From Chryseobacterium gleum (GTDB lineage Bacteria; Bacteroidota; Bacteroidia; Flavobacteriales; BACL11): DNA of 64,000 bases. A program made the position numbers and the translations under genes. Numbering within the stretch: the first letter of the stretch is position 1; each line of letters opens with the position of its first letter. Of this stretch, positions 18,280 through 26,591 are shown in pieces. The stretch spans positions 1 through 64,000 of the forward strand of contig CAMBDW010000007.1 in assembly GCA_945865535.1 (NCBI GenBank), in the 5' to 3' direction. The notes beneath the pieces were generated by a model. The model had not been told where the DNA came from. It saw nothing but the letters and a program-made list of their open reading frames with translations, and searched no databases.

Positions 18280-19626
18280 ATGGGTGCTTTTAGTCAAATA
18301 AATATAACTAAGCAATTACAAAGTGCAATTGAAGATTTAGGATTTGAAAATCAAACCCCAATACAAGAGCAAACATTTTCCAAAATACTTTCAGGTAAAG
18401 ATCTAGTAGGAATTGCTCAAACAGGAACTGGTAAAACCATAGCTTACTGCTTGCCTTTATTACAAGAGTTAAGCTATTCCAATCAAAACAATCCAAGAAT
18501 CTTAATCCTTGTTCCAACTAGAGAACTGGTTGTTCAAGTGGTAGAGACCCTAGAGCAGTTAACCAAATATATTACTTGTCGAATAGTTGGAGTTTATGGG
18601 GGAACGAACATGAATACCCAAAAAGTATGGCTAGAAGATGGTGCTGATATAGTAGTTGCAACTCCAGGAAGGCTTTACGATTTAGCACTTTGCCGTGCTT
18701 TGGAGCTAAAAGGAATAAAAAAAGTAGTTATTGATGAAGTTGATGTAATGCTAGATTTAGGATTCCGTTTTCAATTGACAAATATCTTTGAGTTACTTCC
18801 TGCAAAGAATCAAAATATCATGTTTTCAGCTACCATGACAGAAGATGTTTCTGAATTAATTGATAGCTATTTTAGTAATCCAGAAAAAGTCCAAGTTGCA
18901 TTAAGCGGTACGCCATTGGATAATATCTCCCAAACTAAATATGCAGTAGCTAATTATTACACAAAAGCGAATCTTTTAGCCCATTTGCTTAGAGATAAAG
19001 AAGAAATGAGAAAGGTACTAATCTTTGTTTCAAGCAAAAGAATTGCCGATAGCTTGTATGAAGCCATTTCAAAGTTTTATTTATCAGAATTGGCTGTAAT
19101 TCACTCTAATAAATCACAAAACTACCGCTTCAGATCAATAAATCAATATGATGAAGCAAAAGTAAGAATATTAATAGCTACTGATATTATTGCTAGAGGT
19201 TTGGATCTAGAGAAAATCTCTCATGTAATTAATTTTGACACTCCAACTTTCCCTGAGAATTACATGCACAGAATTGGTAGAACTGGAAGAGCCAAAGAAG
19301 AAGGAAAATCTATCTTATTTTATACAGAAAAAGAAGCATATTATAAAAATAATATTGAAACCTTAATGGGAATGCAAATTCCAGAATTAGCTATTCCTCA
19401 GGACGTAGTTATTACACAGCAGCTTACCACACAAGAGCAAAGAGAAAAAGGAAAGAACATCAACAGGAATGCTAAAACAGAAGAAAGAGAGAATTCCGGT
19501 TTCCATGAAAAACTTGCAAAGAACCTTAAAGTAAATGATAGAGACAGATGGCGAAAGGAAAGAAGAAAAAAATACAGTAAGCCAAAGTCAAGAGGAGATA
19601 AAGGGGTAAACTTAAGACGCAAATAA
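18280..19626 (+). CDS. DEAD-box RNA helicase with a DEVD motif II
   Basis: A 448-residue ATP-dependent RNA helicase. Motifs in order: Q motif (GFENQTPIQEQ), I (AQTGTGKT), Ia (PTREL), Ib (TPGR), II (IDEVDVMLD), III (SAT), V (DIIARGLD) and VI (HRIGRTGRA). Motif II reads DEVD rather than DEAD; both acidic residues that hold magnesium are kept. The last 60 residues are basic (RRKKYSKPKSRGDKG), typical of an RNA-binding tail. It is the third gene after typA and the ABC-F gene, so ribosome assembly or mRNA unwinding in the cold is likely. Confidence 0.93.
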   Translation: MGAFSQINITKQLQSAIEDLGFENQTPIQEQTFSKILSGKDLVGIAQTGTGKTIAYCLPLLQELSYSNQNNPRILILVPTRELVVQVVETLEQLTKYITCRIVGVYGGTNMNTQKVWLEDGADIVVATPGRLYDLALCRALELKGIKKVVIDEVDVMLDLGFRFQLTNIFELLPAKNQNIMFSATMTEDVSELIDSYFSNPEKVQVALSGTPLDNISQTKYAVANYYTKANLLAHLLRDKEEMRKVLIFVSSKRIADSLYEAISKFYLSELAVIHSNKSQNYRFRSINQYDEAKVRILIATDIIARGLDLEKISHVINFDTPTFPENYMHRIGRTGRAKEEGKSILFYTEKEAYYKNNIETLMGMQIPELAIPQDVVITQQLTTQEQREKGKNINRNAKTEERENSGFHEKLAKNLKVNDRDRWRKERRKKYSKPKSRGDKGVNLRRK

Positions 19627-19719
19627 TAACACAGTTATTTAACCTTTAAATCCTTATTCACTAGATATGGAGAAATAACTACTTTTGTCTTATAATTAAT
19701 ATTATGTTAAATAACATTA

Positions 19720-19746
19720 TTAAAATAAAGGGGTGCAATCGCCCCC
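19720..19746 (-). terminator. Terminator of the gyrA-M16-TPR operon
   Basis: On the minus strand GGGG-GC pairs with GC-ACCCC around a GATT loop, followed by TTTATTTTAA. It lies 15 nt beyond the stop of the TPR gene. Confidence 0.6.
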
Positions 19747-19760
19747 ACTTATCTTTTAAT

Positions 19761-20966
19761 TTATTTTAATTCTTCAATCTGTTTCTTCATTTCTTCTGAC
19801 TTCTTATAATCACCATTCAAGTAATACAATTGCTTAAGTGATAATAAAGTATTCTTATCCTCTCCATTTAATTCATAAGCAGCTTCTAAAAATGGTAATG
19901 CTTTTGCAAAAGAAGATTCTGACTCTTTCTTTAGTTTTTCGAATTGCTTATTATTAGAAGTATCGTTTGCCTTGTTGTTTATTGCAACTCCAGCATTAAA
20001 ATACAGTGCACCTAAATTATAATTAGTTCCAAATGCATCAGGATTAATTGCTAATGAAGCTTTATAATCTTTTTCGGCATTCACAAAATCTCCTTCTTGA
20101 TCATAAATTGTTCCTCTATTAAAATACAATAAGTCGTTTTCGCTATCTAAAGCAATGGCTTCTCCTAATTTTGCAATCAATTCTGATGTTCTTCCAAGTT
20201 GAATATATAAATTAATTTCTGTATTTATTAAACTTTGATCCCCTTCAAACATATCTCTGCCTAATTTTAAATATTCTAATGCCTTATCTGTATTTTTATC
20301 CTCTAAATACACATTGCTCATATGAATATAAATAGCTGGCTCATTAAAATTAATATCAATTAATTGCTGTAATAATTTTTTTGACGTTGCATTATCTTTC
20401 ATCTTACTTGAAGCAAAAAAGGAATTATACAAAATAGTTTCTTTTGTTATATTTCCTCTTTTAAGTTGGTCTTCAGCATCTAATGGTATAATATCAAAAA
20501 TAGCATTGTAATATTTTAATGCTCCTGTATAATCTTTAGCATTGTATTTATCAATGGCTACATTAAATAGTTTATACCCACATTGTATTAATCCTGCTAA
20601 TATATCTTCTTCTGTAGTCCATTTTCGGACTATAACTCTTCCTTTTTCGTCTTTCTGTAAAGATTTAATATGAGCCTCAGTTGCTTTTAAAATAGCATCT
20701 TCATCCAAAGAAGGTTCTTTTAATGCAATTTGCAAGTAAATTGGGGCTCTATAATTCCACATTTTAGGATCATTTGATGTACTTTCATTAACAAATGCTT
20801 GATCAATAAAATCTTTAGCTTCTTTAATTTTAAGTGCCTGAATAGATATATCTTTCTCAGAATTATATTGTTGTAATAGTATTGCTGCAGAGGTTATATT
20901 GTGTGATTGAGCAAGAGCTATGCTAGTAATTGCAACTAATAATGCTGTAAAAATTGCTTTTTTCAT
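19761..20966 (-). CDS. Secreted TPR-repeat protein
   Basis: A 401-residue periplasmic protein with a signal peptide (MKKAIFTALLVAITSIALAQS) and TPR helices throughout, clearest at NVYLEDKNTDKALEYLKLG and RGTIYDQEGDFVNAEKDY. It contains no enzymatic motif; TPR domains bind partner proteins. It is the last gene of the gyrA operon, 5 nt behind the M16 protease gene, and a terminator follows. It could present substrates to the protease or be an unrelated envelope factor; the sequence does not decide. Confidence 0.8.
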   Translation of the reverse strand: MKKAIFTALLVAITSIALAQSHNITSAAILLQQYNSEKDISIQALKIKEAKDFIDQAFVNESTSNDPKMWNYRAPIYLQIALKEPSLDEDAILKATEAHIKSLQKDEKGRVIVRKWTTEEDILAGLIQCGYKLFNVAIDKYNAKDYTGALKYYNAIFDIIPLDAEDQLKRGNITKETILYNSFFASSKMKDNATSKKLLQQLIDINFNEPAIYIHMSNVYLEDKNTDKALEYLKLGRDMFEGDQSLINTEINLYIQLGRTSELIAKLGEAIALDSENDLLYFNRGTIYDQEGDFVNAEKDYKASLAINPDAFGTNYNLGALYFNAGVAINNKANDTSNNKQFEKLKKESESSFAKALPFLEAAYELNGEDKNTLLSLKQLYYLNGDYKKSEEMKKQIEELK

Positions 20967-20971
20967 TTTTG

Positions 20972-23818
20972 TTAATATTTAATTTCTGTTATTTTAAAAT
21001 TATATTTCATTCCATCAGTTTTAGATCCTAAATTTTTTATTTTTTCCTTTATTAAATATTTATTTCCAACGATTACAATAGCCATTTTATCAGGCTTGAT
21101 TTTAGCTTTTGCAATAGCATCAATATCTGCTTTGCTGATTGAATTTAAAATATCCGCTTGTTTTTCAATATAACTTTTATCTAAATCATAGGTTAAAATT
21201 TTATTTAAGAATCCTAATTTTTGACCTACTGTCTCATATTTTAATGCTTCACCTCCAAGAAAAGCATCTTTTGTGAATTTTAATTCTTTCTCTGTAATTC
21301 CAGCTGTTCTATATGCATTTAACTCTTTGAATATCTCTACTAAAGCACTATCTGTTACTTCTGTTTTTACACTAGAAAAAATTGCAAAAGCTCCATTCTT
21401 ATCTGATGCTTGAAACATAGAATTAGCCCCATAAGTCCATCCTTTATCTTCTCTAAGATTCAAAAATAATCTGCCACTCATACCACCGCCTAGAGGATAA
21501 TTCATTATTTGTGATTTAAAATAATCTCCATCTACATCATATTTATCTGCTAAATGACCCATAATAATAAATGATTGAGAAGCTCCTTCCTTATCTAATA
21601 AATATATTTGAGTTTCATTACTCTGCGGAAAATCAAAATTTGATGGAATTTCTACTTTTTTAGAACTCCAATTTTTAAGAAAATCAATCTTAGCAAGCAA
21701 TGTATTTTTGTCAATATCTCCTACTACTACTAATGAGCTAACTGAAGGGGAATAATTATTATAGTAGGCTTGAATATCAGAAAGTCCAATCTTTTTAATT
21801 GATTTATCTGTGGTTACTCTGCCAAATGGAGTTTCTCCAGACAATTGATTACTAAAATAAGCGAATGCTAAATATTGGGCATTCTTTTTCATTGCCTCCA
21901 TTCCTTCTAAGGTTTGCTTCTTTACTCTTTTAAAATCATCATTATTAAATGCAGGTCTAAGTAATTTTTCTTCAGCTATCGCTAATGTAGCATCCAAATT
22001 CTTGGTTAATGACTCAATATACATAGTAGTCCCTTCTTCATCAGCAGAAAATGAAATAGAACTTCCTAATTTTTGCAGTTCCACACTAACTTCTTCAGAT
22101 GTATATTTAGTAGTACTTTCATTCATCATATCTGCAGTAAGGGCTGCTAATCCACTAAGTTTTTCATCAACCAACAAGCCTCCTCCCTCAATTCTTAAAC
22201 GCATATAAATTTTAGGAAGTTCAGATGACTGAGTACCTATTAGCTTAAGTCCATTATCAAAAATTTCTTTATAATAATTTGGAACTACTGATGCTTTAGC
22301 GGGTGCTGGTTTAGGTTGAATACTTCTGTTAAAAGAATCTTCAGGTCTATTATACTCTAAGCCTACGTATTGCGGGTCCTCTGCTAATATTAAGCTAATA
22401 TTCGGATTAATCGAAACCATTGAATCCAATTTCTCAACAAATGGACTTTTAGGACGAACTGTATTAATAACTGCTTTTTTATTTTTTATATATTTATTAA
22501 ATACTCGCATTACATCTTCTCTAGTAACACTATTGTATCTTTCTAATTCAGATGATATGTTATGCATACCTTTTCCTAGCCATTCCCATGATGATATGGT
22601 GCTAGCCTTTGATGCAATAGAACTCTTCATATCAATACTCTGTGCTTCCATTTCTGTTTTGACCATAGTTAAATCCTCATCACTAAAACCTTTTTCCTCC
22701 CACTCTGCAATTGTATTTCTAATATCTGCTTCTATATTATTGAAATAAATTCCTATATCTTCTTGAAAATCTGGGAAAGAAACTACGGTAAAATGAAATT
22801 CACCTGCAAGTTCTCTACATGGGTGGCTAACTTCTGCTTGTATGGCTTTTTCAGATTTAACAAAATTATTATAAAAAATAGATTTTTTTCCCTCCCCCAT
22901 TAAAGCAGCAAGAATATCAAGAGGTGCTTCATCTATATGATAGTTAGGTACAGTAGGAAAAACGATATCAGTCAGAGGTAAATACACATTATCTGTATAT
23001 CCAGTATATACATCAGAAGAAAGCCTTGGAACATTAGCTTTTTGCCTTTTTACTTCAGGCCCACGATTAATAGATCCAAAGTATTTTTCAACAAGTGGCA
23101 TTACTTGACTTGAAGTTACATCACCAGAAATCGTTAGAATAGCATTATTTGGACCATACCATCTTAAAAAGAAATTTCTAAGATCATCTAAAGTCGCTCT
23201 ATCTAAATCATCTACATAACCAATAACTGGCCAATTATAAGGATGTGAAGGCGGATATAATGTTTGGCCTAAGATTTCATAACTCATACCGTAAGGTTGA
23301 TTGATTTGATTCTGATATTTCTCATTGGTTACAGCATCTCTTTGATTTTCAAATTTCTCTTGTGTTACAGCATTAAGTAAAAATCCCATTCTATCAGCCT
23401 CTAGCCAGAGCATTGTTTCTAAATGATTGCTAGGAACTGTTTGGTAATAAACCGTTCTATCATAAGTCGTATTTCCATTCAACTCTCCCCCTGCTTCAGC
23501 TATAATTCTAGGGGCTCTTTCATCTTCTACATGCTCTGACCCTTGAAACATCATATGTTCAAAAAAATGGGCAAAACCAGATTTCCCAGCAGTTTCTCGA
23601 TTTGAACCAACATGATAAGTTACATGAACATGAACAATTGGATCTGAATGATCTTCATGGATTAATACTTTTAATCCATTAGGAAGCTCCCATTTCTCAT
23701 AAGGAATATCTAAGGGATTAGTACTTGCCGATTTAACCAAAGTAGTTTGAGTGATATCCTGAGCTACTAAAATTGTTGAAAACAGGAAAAATCCTGTAAA
23801 AAAATTAATCTTCTTCAT
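20972..23818 (-). CDS. M16 family zinc metalloprotease, two-domain, secreted
   Basis: A 948-residue pitrilysin-type protease with a signal peptide (MKKINFFTGFFLFSTILVAQ). The inverted zinc motif HFFEH is at residues 84-88, and a third ligand, a Glu in RDAVTNEK, lies near residue 167. The second M16 domain (about 510-930) lacks the HxxEH motif and carries the RLFLNLREDKGWTYGA tract that closes over substrate. This single-chain two-domain form cleaves peptides in the periplasm. Its ATG lies inside the end of gyrA (14-nt overlap in another frame), so it is translationally coupled to a DNA topoisomerase gene, an odd partnership. Confidence 0.92.
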   Translation of the reverse strand: MKKINFFTGFFLFSTILVAQDITQTTLVKSASTNPLDIPYEKWELPNGLKVLIHEDHSDPIVHVHVTYHVGSNRETAGKSGFAHFFEHMMFQGSEHVEDERAPRIIAEAGGELNGNTTYDRTVYYQTVPSNHLETMLWLEADRMGFLLNAVTQEKFENQRDAVTNEKYQNQINQPYGMSYEILGQTLYPPSHPYNWPVIGYVDDLDRATLDDLRNFFLRWYGPNNAILTISGDVTSSQVMPLVEKYFGSINRGPEVKRQKANVPRLSSDVYTGYTDNVYLPLTDIVFPTVPNYHIDEAPLDILAALMGEGKKSIFYNNFVKSEKAIQAEVSHPCRELAGEFHFTVVSFPDFQEDIGIYFNNIEADIRNTIAEWEEKGFSDEDLTMVKTEMEAQSIDMKSSIASKASTISSWEWLGKGMHNISSELERYNSVTREDVMRVFNKYIKNKKAVINTVRPKSPFVEKLDSMVSINPNISLILAEDPQYVGLEYNRPEDSFNRSIQPKPAPAKASVVPNYYKEIFDNGLKLIGTQSSELPKIYMRLRIEGGGLLVDEKLSGLAALTADMMNESTTKYTSEEVSVELQKLGSSISFSADEEGTTMYIESLTKNLDATLAIAEEKLLRPAFNNDDFKRVKKQTLEGMEAMKKNAQYLAFAYFSNQLSGETPFGRVTTDKSIKKIGLSDIQAYYNNYSPSVSSLVVVGDIDKNTLLAKIDFLKNWSSKKVEIPSNFDFPQSNETQIYLLDKEGASQSFIIMGHLADKYDVDGDYFKSQIMNYPLGGGMSGRLFLNLREDKGWTYGANSMFQASDKNGAFAIFSSVKTEVTDSALVEIFKELNAYRTAGITEKELKFTKDAFLGGEALKYETVGQKLGFLNKILTYDLDKSYIEKQADILNSISKADIDAIAKAKIKPDKMAIVIVGNKYLIKEKIKNLGSKTDGMKYNFKITEIKY

Positions 23819-26399
23819 TTTCGTCTGTTATTTGAGTATTATTTTGTTCATCATTATTTTCATTAGAATCAGTGGTGTCTTCTGATGAGATTTCATCTTC
23901 TGGCGCTTGAGAAATTTCGATTACATTTCCTTCATCATCTAGTAATACTTCATCTTCTTCAAATTTAGAAACTTTTGCAACTGAAGCTATAGTATCATCC
24001 TCTCTTAATCGAATGATTTTAACCCCTTGAGTTGCTCTACCCATAACTCTTAAAGTGTCTACGCCAATTCGAATAGTAATTCCTGATTTATTAATAACCA
24101 TCAAGTCATCAAGGTCTGTTACATTTTTAAGGGCAATTAAATTTCCTGTTTTTTCAGTAATATTAATTGTTTTAACCCCTTTTCCTCCCCTATTAGTAAT
24201 TCGATAATCCTCTACATCTGAGCGTTTTCCATATCCATGTTCTGATACCACTAATACTGATGATTGCATATCGTCAATACAAATCATCCCTACCACTTCA
24301 TCATTTTTACCAGCCAATCTTACGCCTCTAACTCCTGCAGCTGTTCTACCCATAGCCCTTACTTTTTCTTCTTCAAATCGTATGGATTTTCCTGATTTCA
24401 CAGCCATCATAATTTGAGATTTACCAGTCGTCATTTTTGCTTCTAATAATTGATCTCCTTCAATTATAGTAATGGCATTAATTCCATTCGTTCTTGGACG
24501 AGAATACTGCTCTAAAGAAGTCTTTTTAATCACCCCTTGCTTAGTACACATTACTATATAATGAGAATTGATATATTCATCATCTTTCAAGTCCTTAGTA
24601 TTGATGTAAGCCATAACTTTATCATCCTTTGGCAGATTTATTAAATTCTGAATAGCTCTTCCTTTTGATGTTTTGCTGCCTTCAGGAATTTCATATACTT
24701 TTAACCAGAAACACTTACCTTGCTCAGTAAAAAACAGCATGTAATCATGGTTATTAGCCATTATCATTTCTTCTACAAAATCCTCATCTCTAGTGGCAGC
24801 ACCTTTACTTCCAACACCTCCTCTATTTTGTGATCTATACTCACTTAAAGAAGTTCTTTTTACATAACCTAAATGAGAAATTGTAATTAATACCTCTTCA
24901 TTAGGAATCATATCTTCAATACTCACTTCTGATGATGAATATTCAATAATTGATCTTCTTTCATCTCCATACTTCTCTTTTACTTCTTTTAAGTCATCAG
25001 AAAGCATAGTATACCTTAAATCTTCATCAGATAAAATTAAGTTAAAATGCTTAATTTTTTCCATTATTTCAGCATGCTCTTCTTTTATTTTATCAATTTC
25101 AAGACCAGTAAGTTTTTGTAGTCTTAAATCAAGAATAGCTCTTGATTGAGCCTCAGAAAGACTAAAATTAGTTATTAAGCCATTTCTTGCATCTTCAGGA
25201 GTACGAGAAGAACGAATTAATTGAATTACAGCATCTAAATTGTTTAATGCAATAAGTAAGCCTTCTAAAATATGAGCCCTGGCTTCTGCAGCCGCTAATT
25301 CATATTTGGTTTTTCTTACTAGAACTTCATGTCTGTGCTCCACAAAACAACCGATTAATTGTTTCAAATTTAAAAGCTCAGGACGTCCCTTTACAAGAGC
25401 AATGTTATTTACTGAAAATGAAGACTGTAAAGATGTATACTTAAACAATTTATTCAGCACAATATTAGGAATTGCATCACGTTTTAAATCATAAACAATC
25501 CGCATTCCATTTCTGTCAGATTCATCTCTAATATCAGCTATGCCATCAATTTTTTTAGAATTGATTAATTCTGCAGTTTGAGTAATCATTGTAGATTTGT
25601 TAATCATGTAAGGAATTTCTTCTACAATAATCTGGTCTTTCGTAGCAGTTTCTTCAAATCTTACTTTTCCTCTTATTACAATCCTTCCTCTACCTGTTTC
25701 AAAAGCGGATTTTACACCATCATAACCGTATATAATTCCCCCAGTTGGAAAATCAGGAGCTTTTACGTGATCCATTAAATCACTAATCTCAATTTGACCT
25801 CTTTTATCAATATAGGCCAAAATACCATCTACAATCTCCGAAAGGTTATGCGGGGGCATATTAGTAGCCATACCAACAGCAATACCAGTGGTTCCATTTA
25901 AAAGTAATGCAGGTAGTCTTGCTGGTAAAACAGATGGTTCTTTTAATGAATCGTCAAAATTTAAGTTCCAATCAATGGTTTCTTTATCAATATCAAGCAG
26001 CATGTCTTCTGCTGTTTTACGCATTCTAGCCTCAGTATAACGCATTGCAGCTGGATTATCACCATCTACAGAACCAAAGTTGCCCTGCCCATCAACAAGC
26101 ATATATCTCAAACTCCACTCCTGAGCCATACGAACCATAGCATCATATACTGAGGTATCACCATGAGGATGAAATTTACCAAGCACCTCCCCTACAATCC
26201 TAGCAGATTTTTTATATGCTGTATTTGACCTTACTCCTAATTCATGCATTCCAAACAAAACTCTTCTGTGAACTGGCTTTAACCCATCTCTTACATCTGG
26301 CAATGCTCTTGAGACAATTACAGACATTGAATAATCAATGTACTTTGATTTCATCTCCTCTTCAATATTGATAGGGACAATTCTTTCTCCTAATGTCAT
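23805..26399 (-). CDS. gyrA: DNA gyrase subunit A
   Basis: An 864-residue type II topoisomerase subunit that cuts and rejoins DNA to introduce negative supercoils. The catalytic tyrosine is Tyr121 in AAMRYTEARM. The quinolone-pocket region reads HPHGDTSVYD, with Thr82, Ser83 and Asp86 at the E. coli 83, 84 and 87 positions. The C-terminal DNA-wrapping pinwheel has the GyrA box QNRGGVG and further NRGGKG repeats, and ends in an acidic tail (EDEISSEDTTDSNENND). It is first in an operon with the M16 and TPR genes and divergent from clpC. TAACTTTA about 24 nt upstream is a near-consensus -7 box. Confidence 0.97.
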   Translation of the reverse strand: MTLGERIVPINIEEEMKSKYIDYSMSVIVSRALPDVRDGLKPVHRRVLFGMHELGVRSNTAYKKSARIVGEVLGKFHPHGDTSVYDAMVRMAQEWSLRYMLVDGQGNFGSVDGDNPAAMRYTEARMRKTAEDMLLDIDKETIDWNLNFDDSLKEPSVLPARLPALLLNGTTGIAVGMATNMPPHNLSEIVDGILAYIDKRGQIEISDLMDHVKAPDFPTGGIIYGYDGVKSAFETGRGRIVIRGKVRFEETATKDQIIVEEIPYMINKSTMITQTAELINSKKIDGIADIRDESDRNGMRIVYDLKRDAIPNIVLNKLFKYTSLQSSFSVNNIALVKGRPELLNLKQLIGCFVEHRHEVLVRKTKYELAAAEARAHILEGLLIALNNLDAVIQLIRSSRTPEDARNGLITNFSLSEAQSRAILDLRLQKLTGLEIDKIKEEHAEIMEKIKHFNLILSDEDLRYTMLSDDLKEVKEKYGDERRSIIEYSSSEVSIEDMIPNEEVLITISHLGYVKRTSLSEYRSQNRGGVGSKGAATRDEDFVEEMIMANNHDYMLFFTEQGKCFWLKVYEIPEGSKTSKGRAIQNLINLPKDDKVMAYINTKDLKDDEYINSHYIVMCTKQGVIKKTSLEQYSRPRTNGINAITIIEGDQLLEAKMTTGKSQIMMAVKSGKSIRFEEEKVRAMGRTAAGVRGVRLAGKNDEVVGMICIDDMQSSVLVVSEHGYGKRSDVEDYRITNRGGKGVKTINITEKTGNLIALKNVTDLDDLMVINKSGITIRIGVDTLRVMGRATQGVKIIRLREDDTIASVAKVSKFEEDEVLLDDEGNVIEISQAPEDEISSEDTTDSNENNDEQNNTQITDENEED

Positions 26400-26591
26400 G
26401 TTTTTTATCTTTTTTAAAGTTAAGTAACAAATAAAAGAATTTTTCGTATTTTAAGACAGTAAATTGCTTTGTTTTTAAGTAGTGAGTTATAAACAATTTT
26501 TGTTTAAAAAAAGGAGATCTTTTATTTGGAAATACTGCAATTTTAGTCGGTATCTTGCGAAAAATTTTTAATCATGTTAAACTATTAAATT

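Noticed and set aside
26140-26160. Thr at the GyrA position equivalent to E. coli Ser83 as quinolone resistance
   Set aside because: From memory the text HPHGDTSVYD is the normal form in flavobacterial relatives, so it is not evidence of an acquired mutation.
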